This document shows, piece after piece, positions 1-11,357 of a stretch of DNA of 25,214 nt (its first letter is position 1; every line of letters starts with the position of its first letter). Position numbers and translations under genes: made by a program. Under the pieces are notes generated by a model. That model saw only the letters and a list, made by a program, of their open reading frames with translations. It was not told the origin of the DNA and searched no databases. The stretch covers positions 1 through 25,214 of the forward strand of contig JAEZYW010000223.1 in NCBI GenBank assembly GCA_023418835.1. The letters are read 5' to 3'. Source of the stretch: Bacillota bacterium (lineage in GTDB: Bacteria > Bacillota > Clostridia > Tissierellales > Peptoniphilaceae).

Positions 1-1
1 A

Positions 2-3000
2 GATAAGACAGGTAAACCTCTTTATTCATCAACTCTTATACCAAATAGGGGAGCTTGGATAGAGTTAGAGTCAGATTCGAAAGACATCGTATATACTAGA
101 ATAGATAGAAATAGAAAAATTCCTATGACTATTTTAGTCAGAGCTTTAGGAGTTGAAACTAGATCGGAAATTATTGAACTGTTCGGAGAGTCTGAGCAGC
201 TTTTTGCGACTCTAGAAAAGGACTTAACTGAAAATAGAGAAGAAGCAATTATAGAAATTTATAAAAAGTTAAGACCAGGTGAACCACCTACTTTAGACAG
301 TGCGGAATCCTTATTTAATAATATGTTCTTTGAACATAAAAGATATGATTTGGCAAATGTAGGTAGATACAAATTTAATCAAAAACTTTCTATTTCTGAA
401 AGGATTAAAAACCAAACTGCTGGAGAAAATATTATCGATGAAGAGACTGGAGAGCTTCTAATTGCAGAAGGAGAATTGATAACAAAAGAAATCGCCAAAA
501 GCATAGAATATGCTGGGATTAACTTAGTTACAATTCTCAATAAAGATAACGAACCAGTGAAAATTCTAGGAAACAACTTTGTAGACCTAGAGGCTTTTGA
601 GTTGGATTTAGATTTCGAAAAATATGGACTTCGAGGAAAAGTTTATTATCCACTTATGAAAGAATTAATGGATTCTTTTACAGGTGAAGAATTAGAAGAA
701 GAGATCGAAAAAAATGTTAAAAAATTAAGTCCTAAACACATCTTAGCAGATGATATTTTATCTTCTGTAAGCTATGAACTAGGATTATTTAAAGAAGTTG
801 GATATGTTGACGATATAGATCATCTTGGCAATAGAAGAATCCGTTCTGTTGGAGAATTGCTTCAAAATCAATACAGAATTGGTTTTTCTAGAATGGAAAG
901 AGCAATTCGTGAAAAAATGACTATTCAAGACATGGAATCCAACACACCTCAATCATTAATTAATATTAGGCCACTTACTGCAGCAGTTAAAGAGTTCTTT
1001 GGAAGCTCTCAACTTTCGCAGTTCATGGACCAAACCAACCCTCTTGCAGAATTAACTCATAAGAGAAGAATGTCTGCACTTGGACCTGGAGGATTGAGTA
1101 GGGATAGAGCAGGCTTTGAAGTTAGAGACGTACACAACTCTCATTACGGTAGAATGTGTCCAATAGAAACGCCTGAAGGACCAAACATCGGTTTGATTAC
1201 GTCCCTTACAACTTATGCTAGAATAAATGATTACGGATTTATTGAAGCTCCTTACAGAAAAGTAATAAAGGGAACTGGACAAGTTACCTCTGAAATTAAA
1301 TATATTACTGCCGATGTGGAGGATAAACACATAATTGCTCAGTCAAATGAGCCAATGGACGAAGAAGGATTCTTCATAAATGAAAGAGTAGTAGCCCGTG
1401 GACAAGACGGTATAGTAGACGTTTATGATGCCAAAGACGTTGATTTCATGGACGTTTCTCCTAGACAGATAGTATCCGTTGGTACTGCTATGATTCCATT
1501 CTTAGAAAACGACGACGCTAACCGTGCTTTGATGGGTGCCAACATGCAACGTCAAGCAGTTCCTCTTATCGTTACAGAAGCTCCTATAATCGGTACGGGA
1601 ATAGAATATAAAGCAGCTAGAGACTCTGGAGTTGTCATTATTAACGAAGACGACGGAGAAATTTCTAAAATTTCTGCAAACTATATAGAAGTTAAAAGAG
1701 ACTCGGATAAAAGCACTAAGAGATACAATCTTAGAAAATTCAAAAGAGCAAATGCAGGAACTACAATAAACCAAAGACCTATTGTCTCCCTCGGGGATAG
1801 AGTTACAAAAGGACAGGTCTTAGCTGACGGTCCTAGTACTGACATGGGAGAAATGGCTTTAGGTAAAAATATAAGAATCGCATTTATGAACTGGGAAGGT
1901 TATAACTACGAAGACGCTATGTTAATTAGCGAAGATTTAGTTATAAATGACACTTTAACTTCTGTTCACATTGAAGAATATGAATCTGAAGCTAGAGAAA
2001 CCAAACTTGGAGCCGAAGAGATTTCAAGGGATATTCCAAATGTGGGCGAAGATATGCTAAAAGATCTAGACGAAAGAGGTATTATCAGAATTGGTGCCGA
2101 AGTCAGAGCTGGAGATATTTTAGTAGGAAAAGTTACTCCTAAGGGAGAAACAGAGCTTAGCCCTGAAGAGAGACTACTAAGAGCTATTTTTGGAGAGAAA
2201 GCTAGAGAAGTAAGGGATACTTCTTTAAGAGTTCCCCATGGAGAAGCTGGTATAGTAATAGATGTGAGAACTTTCACAAGAGAAAATGGCGACGAGTTAA
2301 ACCCTGGAGTTAACGAAATGGTAAGGGTTTATGTGGCGACTAAACGAAAGATATCCGTAGGAGATAAAATGTGTGGACGCCATGGTAATAAAGGTGTAAT
2401 TTCTAGAATTTTGCCTAGAGAGGACATGCCTTACTTGCCAGACGGAACTCCAATTGAAATTGTATTAAATCCCCTTGGTGTACCATCTCGTATGAACTTA
2501 GGACAAGTTCTGGAGGTTCACTTAGGCCTTGCAGCTAAAAAATTAGAATGGCATGTTGCTACTCCAGTATTTGATGGAGCAAATGAAGAAGACATTGCTT
2601 CTGCTCTTAGAGAAGCTGGATATCCAGAAGATGGAAAAATACAATTAAAAGACGGAAGAACTGGTGAAGACTACGACGGACCTGTAACAGTGGGTTATAT
2701 GTATATGTTGAAACTTCATCACTTAGTCGACGAAAAGATTCACGCTAGATCTACAGGACCTTATTCATTAGTTACCCAACAACCTCTAGGAGGTAAGGCT
2801 CAATTTGGTGGTCAAAGATTTGGAGAGATGGAGGTTTGGGCTCTTGAAGCTTATGGAGCTTCCCACACTCTACAAGAAATGTTGACTATTAAATCGGACG
2901 ATATCGTTGGAAGAGTTAAGACTTATGAGTCTATAGTAAAAGGAGACAACATTCCTGAGCCAGGAATTCCTGAATCCTTTAAAGTCTTAATAAAAGAACT

Positions 3001-3235
3001 TCAATCCTTGGCCCTTGATGTCAAAGTATTGGATTTTGATAATAAAGAAATGAATTTAGACGACGATATGGATGACGATCTAAGTAGAATAGATAGCACG
3101 GGAGATAAATACGAAGATGATGATACTGATTTAGGAGATAGAAATGTAATTTCTGGAATAAGAAAAATCGGAGGAGACGAAGTACCTGAAGGATTTAGTT
3201 TAGGTGGCGACGACGACGAAGATGACGAAGATTAG
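2..3235 (+). CDS. rpoB: RNA polymerase subunit beta (5' end outside window)
   Basis: Catalytic beta subunit of RNA polymerase, which forms much of the active-site cleft with beta'. The frame is open from base 2 with no stop, and the first visible residues ([19 protein letters not shown]) belong to the conserved N-terminal region. The gene therefore starts upstream and the ATG at 125 is internal. About 1077 codons are present. The rifampicin-pocket region lies at about 1001-1085, with the Asp516, His526 and Ser531 equivalents (E. coli numbering) all wild type (MDQ, THKRR, SALGPGG). The block [10 protein letters not shown] follows. Near the end come the conserved [17 protein letters not shown] and then an acidic, low-complexity tail of about 70 residues rich in Asp and Glu; such tails are usual in Firmicutes. 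rpoC follows after 42 bases with no terminator between, so the two are one transcript. Identity is essentially certain. Confidence 0.99.
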   Translation, partial: DKTGKPLYSSTLIPNRGAWIELESDSKDIVYTRIDRNRKIPMTILVRALGVETRSEIIELFGESEQLFATLEKDLTENREEAIIEIYKKLRPGEPPTLDSAESLFNNMFFEHKRYDLANVGRYKFNQKLSISERIKNQTAGENIIDEETGELLIAEGELITKEIAKSIEYAGINLVTILNKDNEPVKILGNNFVDLEAFELDLDFEKYGLRGKVYYPLMKELMDSFTGEELEEEIEKNVKKLSPKHILADDILSSVSYELGLFKEVGYVDDIDHLGNRRIRSVGELLQNQYRIGFSRMERAIREKMTIQDMESNTPQSLINIRPLTAAVKEFFGSSQLSQFMDQTNPLAELTHKRRMSALGPGGLSRDRAGFEVRDVHNSHYGRMCPIETPEGPNIGLITSLTTYARINDYGFIEAPYRKVIKGTGQVTSEIKYITADVEDKHIIAQSNEPMDEEGFFINERVVARGQDGIVDVYDAKDVDFMDVSPRQIVSVGTAMIPFLENDDANRALMGANMQRQAVPLIVTEAPIIGTGIEYKAARDSGVVIINEDDGEISKISANYIEVKRDSDKSTKRYNLRKFKRANAGTTINQRPIVSLGDRVTKGQVLADGPSTDMGEMALGKNIRIAFMNWEGYNYEDAMLISEDLVINDTLTSVHIEEYESEARETKLGAEEISRDIPNVGEDMLKDLDERGIIRIGAEVRAGDILVGKVTPKGETELSPEERLLRAIFGEKAREVRDTSLRVPHGEAGIVIDVRTFTRENGDELNPGVNEMVRVYVATKRKISVGDKMCGRHGNKGVISRILPREDMPYLPDGTPIEIVLNPLGVPSRMNLGQVLEVHLGLAAKKLEWHVATPVFDGANEEDIASALREAGYPEDGKIQLKDGRTGEDYDGPVTVGYMYMLKLHHLVDEKIHARSTGPYSLVTQQPLGGKAQFGGQRFGEMEVWALEAYGASHTLQEMLTIKSDDIVGRVKTYESIVKGDNIPEPGIPESFKVLIKELQSLALDVKVLDFDNKEMNLDDDMDDDLSRIDSTGDKYEDDDTDLGDRNVISGIRKIGGDEVPEGFSLGGDDDEDDED

Positions 3236-3262
3236 TATCTGCTTAGTGATTGTTTTTGAATG

Positions 3263-3269
3263 AAGGGAG
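3263..3269 (+). promoter_or_regulatory. Ribosome binding site deciding the rpoC start
   Basis: AAGGGAG lies 8 bases before TTG 3278. It overlaps codons 2-4 of the longer frame that begins at ATG 3260, so it cannot serve that ATG. Nothing purine-rich precedes ATG 3260. Confidence 0.75.
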
Positions 3270-3277
3270 CGATTCTT

Positions 3278-6200
3278 TTGGATAGTAAAGAAGTTATAAA
3301 TTCTATACAGATTGGATTGGCATCATCAGATAAAATTAGAGAATGGTCTTATGGAGAAGTAAAAAAACCAGAGACTATTAATTATAGAACCCTAAAGCCT
3401 GAAAAAGAGGGGTTATTCTGCGAGAAAATTTTTGGACCAGTTAAAGACTGGGAATGTAATTGCGGAAAGTATAAAAGAGTTAGATATAAAGGCGTAATAT
3501 GTGAAAAATGTGGCGTCGAAGTTACAAAGGCAAAAGTTCGAAGAGAAAGAATGGGACATATTGAACTTGCTACATCAGTTTCTCACATTTGGTACTTTAA
3601 AGGTATTCCTTCTAGAATGGGACTATTATTAGACATGAGTCCTAAAGACTTAGAAAGAGTTCTTTATTACGCATCTTATGTCGTAACTGAAATCCACGAA
3701 GATGGAACTGGTTTATTTGATAAACAACTTCTATCTGAAATGGAATACAGAGAGGCCAAAGAAGAATTTGGTGACAAATTTGAAGCCATGATGGGAGCAG
3801 AAGGTGTAAAATACCTTTTGGAAAAAATTGATTTAAATAAGGAATCCCAAGAATTAAGAGATGAATTGGAAGGGGCAAAGGGACAAAGGAGAAGAAGAAT
3901 TTCTAGAAGATTGGAAATTGTCGAATCTTTTGTGAGCTCTGAAAATAGACCTGAGTGGATGATATTGGAAGTTTTACCAGTTATTCCACCAGATCTAAGA
4001 CCAATGGTTCAATTAGATGGTGGTAGATTTGCAACATCAGATTTAAACGATTTATATCGTAGAGTTATAAATAGAAATAATAGATTAAAAAAATTATTGG
4101 ATATAGGAGCACCAGACATAATCGTTAGAAACGAAAAGAGAATGCTCCAAGAGGCTGTAGATGCTTTAATTGACAATGGTAGACGTGGTAGAGCAGTTAC
4201 AGGTGCAGGTAACAGACCTCTTAAGAGTTTGTCTGAAATGCTCAAAGGTAAGCAAGGTAGATTTAGACAAAACCTTTTAGGAAAGAGAGTTGACTATTCC
4301 GGACGTTCAGTAATCGTAGTAGGACCAGAACTTGAATTCCATCAATGCGGTCTACCTAAGAATATGGCATTGGAATTGTTTAAGCCATATGTAATGAAAG
4401 AATTGGTAGAACAAGGATTTGTTCATAATATAAAATCTGCTAAGAGAATGGTGGAAAGACAAAACCCACAAGTTTGGGATATCTTGGATGAAGTTATAAA
4501 AGATCATCCAGTTCTTTTGAACAGGGCGCCTACTTTGCACAGACTTGGTATACAGGCATTTGAACCTGTTTTAGTTGAAGGAAAAGCTATTAGGCTTCAT
4601 CCCCTAGTTTGTACGGCATATAATGCCGACTTCGATGGTGACCAAATGGCGGTTCACGTTCCTCTATCAGCAGAAGCCCAAGCGGAAGCAAGACTTCTAA
4701 TGCTTTCTACAAATAACGTATTGGGACTAAAAGACGGAAAGCCAATTATCACTCCAACTCAGGATATGGTTCTTGGAATCTATTATTTGACAATGGATTC
4801 AAAAGTTCCTGCAAAAGGTGATGGAATGGTATTTGCCGATATGGACGAACTTTTACACGCCTACGACTCTAAAGCTGCAAATATCCATGCTAAAGTAAAG
4901 GTTAGAAGAGAGATTGAAGGGGATCCTAAGGGAGTTTTAGTAGAAGGAACAGTTGGAAGATTTATTGTTAACCAATATATAAAACAAGACTTAGGCTTTG
5001 TAAATAGAGAAGAAGAACCTTATGCTTTAGAAATAAATAGAGTAATTGACAAGTCCTTACTTGGAAAAATCTTTGAAAAGACTTTTGAAACCCACGGAAA
5101 TATAGCGACTGTTCATTTTGCTGACCATATTAAAAAACTTGGATTTGGATATTCAACTAAGGGAGCTTTGACTATTTCTCTAGGAGATATAAATGTACCT
5201 GAAGAAAAATCTGAATTAATTGAAAAAGCTCAATCTGAAGTTGATAATTATGAAAGGGCTTATAAAAGGGGTCTAATATCTGACGAAGAGAGATATGAAA
5301 AAGTTATAGAAATTTGGAGTGATGTAACTGACGCTTTAACAAGTGTTGTTATGAATAGCTTTGAATATGACAATAACATTTTTATCATGGCAGACTCAGG
5401 GGCGAGAGGTTCTAAAAACCAAATTTCTCAGTTAGCTGGGATGAGAGGTTTGATGGCATCTCCAACTGGAAGAATTATCGAGGTTCCAATTTCTTCAAAC
5501 TTTAGAGAAGGACTTTCAGTACTGGAATTCTTCATGTCAACTCACGGTTCTAGAAAGGGTTTGGCAGATACAGCCCTTAGAACAGCAGACTCTGGATACT
5601 TGACTAGAAGACTTGTAGACGTTGCTCAAGAAGTAATTATTAGAGAAACTGACTGTGGAACAAAAGAATACAGTGTTATTAAAGAGTTTTCAGATGGTAA
5701 AGAATTAATCGAAAGCTTAGAAGATAGAATTACAGGTCGATATACAATTGAACCAATTGTTCACCCAGAAACTGGGAAAGAACTTATCGGCGAAAACCAA
5801 ATGATTACAGGTACAATTGCAGATAGAATAATAGATGCAGGTATTAAAGAAGTAAAAGTTAGAACAGCTTTGGGATGTAAGAGTAAGGGCGGAGTTTGTT
5901 CACACTGTTACGGTATGAACTTGGCAAATGGGGCAGAAGTTGGAGAAGGGGAAGCTGTTGGTATAATAGCAGCCCAATCAATTGGGGAACCTGGAACTCA
6001 GCTTACAATGAGAACTTTCCACACTGGTGGAGTTGCTTCTGCATCGGACATCACCCAAGGTTTACCAAGGGTTGAGGAACTATTTGAAGCTAGAAAACCA
6101 AAAGGTCTAGCTGTAATTTCTGAAATCGACGGAGTTGTAAAAGTAATTACTGAAAATCGTAAAAGAGAAGTTATAGTAACTGGCGATGATGGTAATGAAG

Positions 6201-6814
6201 AAAAATACACCATAGTTTACGGCGCAATTATCAAAGTAAAAGACGGAGACAGAGTTGAAGCAGGCCAAGAGCTGACAAGCGGTTCAGTTTTCCCTCAAGA
6301 CTTATTGAGAATTAAAGGCGTAAAAGGAGTTCAGGATTATATTCTTAAAGAAGTTCAAAGGGTTTACAGACTTCAAGGTGTAGATATAAACGATAAACAC
6401 ATAGAAATTATAGTAAGACAAATGCTTGCTAATATTAAAGTGGAAGAATCAGGAGATACAAACTTACTCCCAGGCTCTTTTGTAAAATCTGGTGTATTTA
6501 TGGAAGCTAACGAAAAAGCAGAAGCAGAAGGATTGGAACAAGCCACAGGAACCCCAGCACTTATGGGTATAACAAAGGCGTCCTTAGAGACAGAATCATT
6601 CTTATCAGCTGCTTCATTCCAAGAAACGACAAAAGTATTGACAGATGCTGCAATTAAAGGAAAAGAAGACAACTTAGTTGGCCTTAAAGAAAATGTAATT
6701 ATCGGTCAATTGATTCCAGCTGGTACTGGTTTAAGAAAATACAGAGATGTTAAAATAGCCAGTGCATATGGAGAAGAGTTGTTACCTGAAGAAGTTGTAG
6801 ATGAAGCACAATAA
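3278..6814 (+). CDS. rpoC: RNA polymerase subunit beta'
   Basis: Largest subunit of RNA polymerase; it holds the catalytic magnesium and the DNA clamp. The start is chosen as TTG 3278 (1178 aa), not ATG 3260, because the only good ribosome binding site is AAGGGAG at 3263-3269. It also gives the short N-terminus of Bacillus-type beta', where a few residues precede the conserved [20 protein letters not shown]. Visible in order: the zinc ribbon with Cys 60, 62, 75 and 78; the active-site loop NADFDGDQM at about residue 449; a second zinc-binding Cys group (DCGT, later [13 protein letters not shown]); the bridge-helix/trigger-loop region with [19 protein letters not shown]; and the C-terminal block [12 protein letters not shown]. 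Length is typical of the short Firmicutes form, without the large insertions of proteobacterial beta'. Co-transcribed with rpoB and followed by a strong terminator. Confidence 0.98.
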   Translation: MDSKEVINSIQIGLASSDKIREWSYGEVKKPETINYRTLKPEKEGLFCEKIFGPVKDWECNCGKYKRVRYKGVICEKCGVEVTKAKVRRERMGHIELATSVSHIWYFKGIPSRMGLLLDMSPKDLERVLYYASYVVTEIHEDGTGLFDKQLLSEMEYREAKEEFGDKFEAMMGAEGVKYLLEKIDLNKESQELRDELEGAKGQRRRRISRRLEIVESFVSSENRPEWMILEVLPVIPPDLRPMVQLDGGRFATSDLNDLYRRVINRNNRLKKLLDIGAPDIIVRNEKRMLQEAVDALIDNGRRGRAVTGAGNRPLKSLSEMLKGKQGRFRQNLLGKRVDYSGRSVIVVGPELEFHQCGLPKNMALELFKPYVMKELVEQGFVHNIKSAKRMVERQNPQVWDILDEVIKDHPVLLNRAPTLHRLGIQAFEPVLVEGKAIRLHPLVCTAYNADFDGDQMAVHVPLSAEAQAEARLLMLSTNNVLGLKDGKPIITPTQDMVLGIYYLTMDSKVPAKGDGMVFADMDELLHAYDSKAANIHAKVKVRREIEGDPKGVLVEGTVGRFIVNQYIKQDLGFVNREEEPYALEINRVIDKSLLGKIFEKTFETHGNIATVHFADHIKKLGFGYSTKGALTISLGDINVPEEKSELIEKAQSEVDNYERAYKRGLISDEERYEKVIEIWSDVTDALTSVVMNSFEYDNNIFIMADSGARGSKNQISQLAGMRGLMASPTGRIIEVPISSNFREGLSVLEFFMSTHGSRKGLADTALRTADSGYLTRRLVDVAQEVIIRETDCGTKEYSVIKEFSDGKELIESLEDRITGRYTIEPIVHPETGKELIGENQMITGTIADRIIDAGIKEVKVRTALGCKSKGGVCSHCYGMNLANGAEVGEGEAVGIIAAQSIGEPGTQLTMRTFHTGGVASASDITQGLPRVEELFEARKPKGLAVISEIDGVVKVITENRKREVIVTGDDGNEEKYTIVYGAIIKVKDGDRVEAGQELTSGSVFPQDLLRIKGVKGVQDYILKEVQRVYRLQGVDINDKHIEIIVRQMLANIKVEESGDTNLLPGSFVKSGVFMEANEKAEAEGLEQATGTPALMGITKASLETESFLSAASFQETTKVLTDAAIKGKEDNLVGLKENVIIGQLIPAGTGLRKYRDVKIASAYGEELLPEEVVDEAQ

Positions 6815-6822
6815 AGCTAATA

Positions 6823-6852
6823 AAAGGGCTGTGACTATCACAGCTCTTTGTT
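6823..6852 (+). terminator. Rho-independent terminator after rpoC
   Basis: A 12-bp stem (AAAGGGCTGTGA with TCACAGCTCTTT, one G-T wobble) with a 3-base loop, 9 bases after the rpoC stop. The right arm ends in TTT and is followed by GTTA, so the U tract is short and interrupted. It closes the rpoBC operon. Confidence 0.85.
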
Positions 6853-6906
6853 ATACATAAAATTAAATTATAAAATATTTATTTACACTTACAAATCCAG
6901 TATATT

Positions 6907-6934
6907 TTGAAATATGATGATAATATGTTATAAT
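6907..6934 (+). promoter_or_regulatory. Promoter of the recJ-rel-dtd-hemZ unit (extended -10)
   Basis: TTGAAA (6907-6912), 16 bases, then TATAAT (6929-6934), preceded by the extended -10 dinucleotide as TGTTATAAT. Transcription would begin near 6941-6942, only about 6 bases before ATG 6948. This supports the downstream TTG as the recJ start. Confidence 0.7.
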
Positions 6935-6951
6935 TTTGTAATTAGTAATGT

Positions 6952-6958
6952 GGTGGTG
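6952..6958 (+). promoter_or_regulatory. Ribosome binding site deciding the recJ start
   Basis: GGTGGTG, complementary to the GGTG-pairing part of the anti-Shine-Dalgarno, sits 4 bases before TTG 6963. The same GGTG-type site precedes dtd (TAGGTG) and the metallo-hydrolase gene (TAGGTG), so this appears to be the local style. Confidence 0.55.
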
Positions 6959-6962
6959 CAAT

Positions 6963-8732
6963 TTGGAAAAATGGTTAATTAAGAGTGCTAATGCAGATTT
7001 TAGCTCCTTAGGAAAAACTCAAGAAGAAAAAATTTTATATAGAATTATTGCCAATAGAGGAGTGGATACAAAAGAGGATTTAAGAGATTTTTTGAATCCC
7101 AATTTGACAAAACTTCATTCGCCAGAACTGATGAAAGATTTGCCAGAGGCGGCAGAAATACTATTGGATTCCATAGATAAGAATGAAAGAATTAGAATAG
7201 TAGGAGATTACGATGTCGATGGAATCATGAGCACATATATTTTGTATAAATTTATAAAGGGGGAAAATCCAAATACTGATTACCAAATACCCCACAGAAT
7301 TATGGACGGATACGGTCTAAATGTAGAAATGGTAACAGATGCAATTGATGAAGGTATTAACTTAATTATAACTTGCGATAACGGAATCAGTGCCTTCGAT
7401 GCAATTGATTTAGCGAATAAAAATAATATAAAAGTTATCGTCTTAGATCATCACGAACCTAAAATAGGAGAAGACGGCGTTACTCAAATTTTGCCAGAAG
7501 CAAAGGCGGTTGTGGATCCAAAGAGATTAGACTGCGAATATCCATTTAAAGGACTTTGTGGAGGTGCAATTGCATATAAATTTGTAGACTATTTAGCACT
7601 GATCTTAGGATATGACGATGGAGAAATTATTCGGGAATATTTAGAATTTGCTGCCATTGCCACTGTATGTGATGTAATGGATCTGATTGGCGAAAATCGA
7701 ATTATTGTATCCAATGGACTAAAGCTTTTAAATAATACTACAAATCTAGGGCTTAAAACTTTGATAAAGATAGCTGAAATTGGAGATAAGACATTAGAGC
7801 CCTATCATTTAGGATTTATTATTGGACCAATGTTTAATGCATCTGGAAGATTAGACACTGCCACAAAAGGACTGGAGCTACTTTTAGAGACAAATATACA
7901 AAGAGCAACCTCCCTTGCCCAAGAATTGAGTAGACTCAATATGGAAAGAACAAAACTAACTAAGGACGGACTTGAACTGTTTATAAAAGAGATAGAAGCC
8001 ATGAAATTTTACGAAGACGATGTAATTGTGGCATATATTCCTCAAATACACGAAAGTATAGCTGGAATTATTGCAGGGAGAGTAAAAGAGCGTTACAACA
8101 AACCTACTATAATTTTAACTAAAGGACAAGAAGTTGCCAAAGGATCTGCTAGAAGTATCGAAGAATATAATATAATAAATGGAATATCCAACGAAGGGGA
8201 TTTTTTGACTAGTTTTGGAGGTCATAAATTGGCAGCTGGACTTAGTCTTCCAATAGAAAATATAGACAGTTTTAGAGAGAGTATAAATGAGAACTCCAAC
8301 CTAACACCTGAAGATTTTTATAGAAAAATCTATATAGATTTGGGTCTTCCCATTTCATATATAAGTAATGAATTTTTAGAAAGTTTAGAAATCATAGGTC
8401 CTTGTGGGAATGGAAATCCCAAACCAATTTTCGGATCCAAAGATGTAAAATTGGGGAATATGAAGCTGTTAGGTAAGGATAAAAATGTTTTAAAATTAGA
8501 TGTAAGGGAAGGAAATGAAATAAAAGAAGGAATTATATTTTCTGGACTGGATAAGTTTCAAGAACAAATTGAAAATATTGGCATTAGTTTTCCAAATCTT
8601 TTAGTGACAGGTGAAGAAGTTAATGCGGATATTGTTTACCAAGGTAGAATAAACGAATGGATGGGAAATAAAACCATTCAATTAAATATAACAAATTTTA
8701 GGATAAAGGAGGGGGATAATTATGTCAAATAA
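6963..8732 (+). CDS. recJ: Single-stranded-DNA-specific 5'-3' exonuclease RecJ
   Basis: Degrades single-stranded DNA 5' to 3' in recombination and mismatch/base-excision repair, with metal ions held by a DHH-family active site. TTG 6963 is preferred (589 aa): it follows GGTGGTG, and the predicted transcription start leaves no leader for ATG 6948 (594 aa). Counting from ATG 6948, the motifs are GDYDVDG at 86-92, TCDNG at 142-146 and LDHHE at 166-170. The DHHA1 motif GGHKLAAGL is at about 424, followed by the C-terminal OB-fold-like domain. Length is close to the short E. coli form (577 aa) rather than the longer Bacillus form with an extra C-terminal region. It overlaps rel by 11 bases. The apt gene, which lies between recJ and relA in Bacillus, is not here. 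Confidence 0.95.
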   Translation: MEKWLIKSANADFSSLGKTQEEKILYRIIANRGVDTKEDLRDFLNPNLTKLHSPELMKDLPEAAEILLDSIDKNERIRIVGDYDVDGIMSTYILYKFIKGENPNTDYQIPHRIMDGYGLNVEMVTDAIDEGINLIITCDNGISAFDAIDLANKNNIKVIVLDHHEPKIGEDGVTQILPEAKAVVDPKRLDCEYPFKGLCGGAIAYKFVDYLALILGYDDGEIIREYLEFAAIATVCDVMDLIGENRIIVSNGLKLLNNTTNLGLKTLIKIAEIGDKTLEPYHLGFIIGPMFNASGRLDTATKGLELLLETNIQRATSLAQELSRLNMERTKLTKDGLELFIKEIEAMKFYEDDVIVAYIPQIHESIAGIIAGRVKERYNKPTIILTKGQEVAKGSARSIEEYNIINGISNEGDFLTSFGGHKLAAGLSLPIENIDSFRESINENSNLTPEDFYRKIYIDLGLPISYISNEFLESLEIIGPCGNGNPKPIFGSKDVKLGNMKLLGKDKNVLKLDVREGNEIKEGIIFSGLDKFQEQIENIGISFPNLLVTGEEVNADIVYQGRINEWMGNKTIQLNITNFRIKEGDNYVK

Positions 8733-10893
8733 AGAAGGAATGAAAAAGGAATTATTAGATAAAGTTAAATATTATGCGCCTGGCGTCGACGAAGATCTAA
8801 TTAATAACGCCTTTGAACTTGCCTATGAAAAACATAAGGGGCAAAAGAGAAATTCTGGGGAAGATTATATAATTCATCCCTTCCATGTAGCTTTAATTTT
8901 ATCGGAACTTCACATGGATACTGCAACAATTGTAGCAGGTCTGCTTCATGATGTCGTTGAAGACACTGACACTACATTAGAGGATTTGAAAAAGCGTTTT
9001 GGAAAAGACGTAGCCCACATTGTAGATGGGGTAACAAAGCTTGCAAAAATTTCTTATAAGACAAAAGAAGAAAAACAAGCCCAAAACATTCGTAAAATGG
9101 TTTTGGCAATGGCAAACGACATAAGGGTAATAATCGTAAAATTAGCAGATAGACTCCACAATATGAGAACTCTTGAATATATGACAGAGGCAAAAAAAGT
9201 GGAAAAAGCCGAAGAAGTCGTGGAAATATATGCCCCCTTGGCAAACCGTTTGGGTATTAGCAAATTAAAATGGGAACTTGAAGATTTAGCTTTGCGTTAT
9301 CTAGACTATGACGGATATTACGACCTTGTAGATCGAGTTAGTAAGAGAAGAACAGAAAGGGAACAGTTAATTAATTCCATCATAGATATTTTGTATAAAA
9401 ATCTAGAAGAGGTGGGAATTAAAGCTGAAATAAGCGGTAGACCTAAAAATCTCTATTCAATTTACAAAAAAATGCATGTACAAGGTAGAGCATTTGATGA
9501 AATATACGATTTAAGTGCCGTAAGAATTATGGTGGACGATTTAAAGGATTGCTATGGTGCCCTTGGGGTAGTTCATAATCTTTGGAAACCAATTCCGGGT
9601 CGTTTCAAGGATTATATTGCTATGCCCAAATCTAATATGTATCAATCCCTCCACACTACTGTAATTGATGAGCACGGGGAGATATTTGAAGTTCAAATTC
9701 GAACATTTGAAATGCATGAAGTTGCAGAATTTGGTATTGCTGCCCACTGGAAATATAAAGAAGCTGGTGGAAGCGCCATAAACAAAGATGACAATATGAC
9801 TTGGTTGAGACAAATGATTGAGTGGCAACAAGAACAAACTGACCCAGAAGAGTTTATGGAAGGTTTAAAGGTGGACTTTTTCACAGATGAGGTTTTTGTA
9901 TTCACTCCAGATGGGGACGTTATGAGTTTAGCAGAAGGGTCCACTCCCATTGATTTTGCCTATTTAGTTCATACCCAAGTTGGCCATACTTGCGTTGGTG
10001 CCAAAGTAAATGGAAGAATAGTTCCTTTGGACTACAAACTTACCAATGGAAATATAGTGGAAATAATAACAGATAAAAACAGCGGACCGAGTTTAGACTG
10101 GGTAAATATAGTAAAATCATCTAAGGCTAAAAATAAAATTAGACAATATTTTAAAGTCCAAGATAGAGAGAGAAATATAGCCCTAGGTAAGGATATGGTT
10201 GAGCAAGATATAAAAAGGAACAATCTAAATCCTAAAAACCTTTTAAAAGAAAAATGGTTGCAAGAATTATCTGAAAAATACAAAACTAAAACAATTGATG
10301 ACTTGTATGCAGCTGTTGGATACGGCTCTCTTTCAACTAAACAAATTGTAAGTAGATTAATTCAGTTTTATGAAGCTGTGCACAAAATTAGCGATGAGGA
10401 AATACTAGCCCAATCTAAAAAGACAAGTTCTAAGAAAAAAAGAGGAAATGGATTAGGGGTTATCGTTCAAGGTGCTGATAATCTAAAGGTGAGAATGGCT
10501 AAATGCTGTAATCCTGTCCCAGGGGATTCAATTATTGGATTTGTCACTAGGGGAAGAGGGGTAACAGTACACAGAGCAGATTGTTTAAATATAGCAAATG
10601 TGGAAGACGGAGATAGATTGCTACAAGCCCAGTGGGATTTAGAGGAACAGGCAAATTACAATGCTGAGGTTTCAATACGTGCCATTTCAAAGACAGGACT
10701 ATTGGCAGCAATTACCAATAGAGTTGCAGATTCAAATATAAGTATTAATGCAATAGATGCTAAGACTAATAAAGACAAGATAACTACAATAAATATAATA
10801 TTAGAAATACATGACATAGACGAACTAAATAGATTAATGGACAGATTTAAGAATATCGAAAATGTTTTAGAAGTATACAGAGTTACAGGATAG
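8722..10893 (+). CDS. relA: Bifunctional (p)ppGpp synthetase/hydrolase Rel
   Basis: Makes and destroys the stringent-response alarmone (p)ppGpp. Start ATG 8722 lies 9 bases after a near-perfect AAAGGAGG (8705-8712) inside the end of recJ. Domains in order over 723 aa: an HD hydrolase with intact metal/catalytic residues (IHPFH at 51, [10 protein letters not shown] at 73-82, LADRLHNM at 141-148); a synthetase with [14 protein letters not shown] and [24 protein letters not shown] at about 387-445 ([13 protein letters not shown]); a conserved-cysteine region with [10 protein letters not shown] at about 593; and a C-terminal ACT domain from about 650. The synthetase loop reads RFKD at 294-297, the RXKD signature of bifunctional Rel enzymes rather than the EXDD of synthetase-only RelA. 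With the intact HD motifs this makes bifunctionality very likely. Translationally coupled to recJ; dtd follows after 7 bases. Confidence 0.97.
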   Translation: MSNKEGMKKELLDKVKYYAPGVDEDLINNAFELAYEKHKGQKRNSGEDYIIHPFHVALILSELHMDTATIVAGLLHDVVEDTDTTLEDLKKRFGKDVAHIVDGVTKLAKISYKTKEEKQAQNIRKMVLAMANDIRVIIVKLADRLHNMRTLEYMTEAKKVEKAEEVVEIYAPLANRLGISKLKWELEDLALRYLDYDGYYDLVDRVSKRRTEREQLINSIIDILYKNLEEVGIKAEISGRPKNLYSIYKKMHVQGRAFDEIYDLSAVRIMVDDLKDCYGALGVVHNLWKPIPGRFKDYIAMPKSNMYQSLHTTVIDEHGEIFEVQIRTFEMHEVAEFGIAAHWKYKEAGGSAINKDDNMTWLRQMIEWQQEQTDPEEFMEGLKVDFFTDEVFVFTPDGDVMSLAEGSTPIDFAYLVHTQVGHTCVGAKVNGRIVPLDYKLTNGNIVEIITDKNSGPSLDWVNIVKSSKAKNKIRQYFKVQDRERNIALGKDMVEQDIKRNNLNPKNLLKEKWLQELSEKYKTKTIDDLYAAVGYGSLSTKQIVSRLIQFYEAVHKISDEEILAQSKKTSSKKKRGNGLGVIVQGADNLKVRMAKCCNPVPGDSIIGFVTRGRGVTVHRADCLNIANVEDGDRLLQAQWDLEEQANYNAEVSIRAISKTGLLAAITNRVADSNISINAIDAKTNKDKITTINIILEIHDIDELNRLMDRFKNIENVLEVYRVTG

Positions 10894-10900
10894 GTGCAAA

Positions 10901-11350
10901 ATGAGAGCAGTTGTTCAAAGAGTTTCAAAAGCTAGTGTGACAGTAGATGGAGAAATTGTCGGAAAAATTGACAATGGACTGATGATTCTTTTGGGAGTCG
11001 GAGGGGAAGATACAGAAAAAGATTTGGACTATATATATAAAAAAGTTGTAGGTTTGAGAATCTTTGAAGATGAAAATGAAAATATGAACTTAGGACTTGA
11101 CGAAGTAAATGGCTCTCTTTTAGTCGTATCTCAATTTACATTATATGGAGATGTCAGAAAGGGCAGAAGACCTTCTTTTACCGCCTCCGCTAAGCCTGAA
11201 CTTGCAGAAGAACTATATGAGAAATTTATAGAAAGAGCAAAAGCTGATGGCATAATTTGCGAAAGTGGAGTTTTTGGCGCCAAAATGGACGTGGAGATTA
11301 TTAACGACGGACCAGTAACTATACTTTTAGACAGTTCAAAAATATTGTAG
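10901..11350 (+). CDS. dtd: D-aminoacyl-tRNA deacylase
   Basis: Hydrolyses D-amino acids wrongly attached to tRNA and thereby recycles the tRNA; a small soluble homodimer. The 149-aa length and the start [18 protein letters not shown] are textbook for the family. Both active-site signatures are intact: SQFTLYGD at 77-84 and NDGPVT at 135-140, the latter carrying the Gly-cisPro pair that enforces chiral selectivity. The start ATG 10901 follows TAGGTG (10891-10896), which overlaps the rel stop codon, so translation is probably coupled to rel. The rel-dtd pair is conserved across Firmicutes. Confidence 0.97.
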   Translation: MRAVVQRVSKASVTVDGEIVGKIDNGLMILLGVGGEDTEKDLDYIYKKVVGLRIFEDENENMNLGLDEVNGSLLVVSQFTLYGDVRKGRRPSFTASAKPELAEELYEKFIERAKADGIICESGVFGAKMDVEIINDGPVTILLDSSKIL

Positions 11351-11357
11351 GTGAAAT

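Noticed and set aside
125-127. ATG 125 as the rpoB start
   Set aside because: The same frame is open back to base 2 and encodes conserved RpoB sequence ([10 protein letters not shown] and onward), so this Met is internal.
1502-1774. Minus-strand open frames inside rpoB and rpoC
   Set aside because: All lie opposite highly conserved RNA polymerase codons, lack binding sites and encode no recognisable proteins.
6941-6951. ATTAGTAATGT shared with 23178-23188 near another promoter
   Set aside because: It lies downstream of the -10 at recJ but upstream of the -10 at DUF512, so no common function is plausible; chance in AT-rich sequence.
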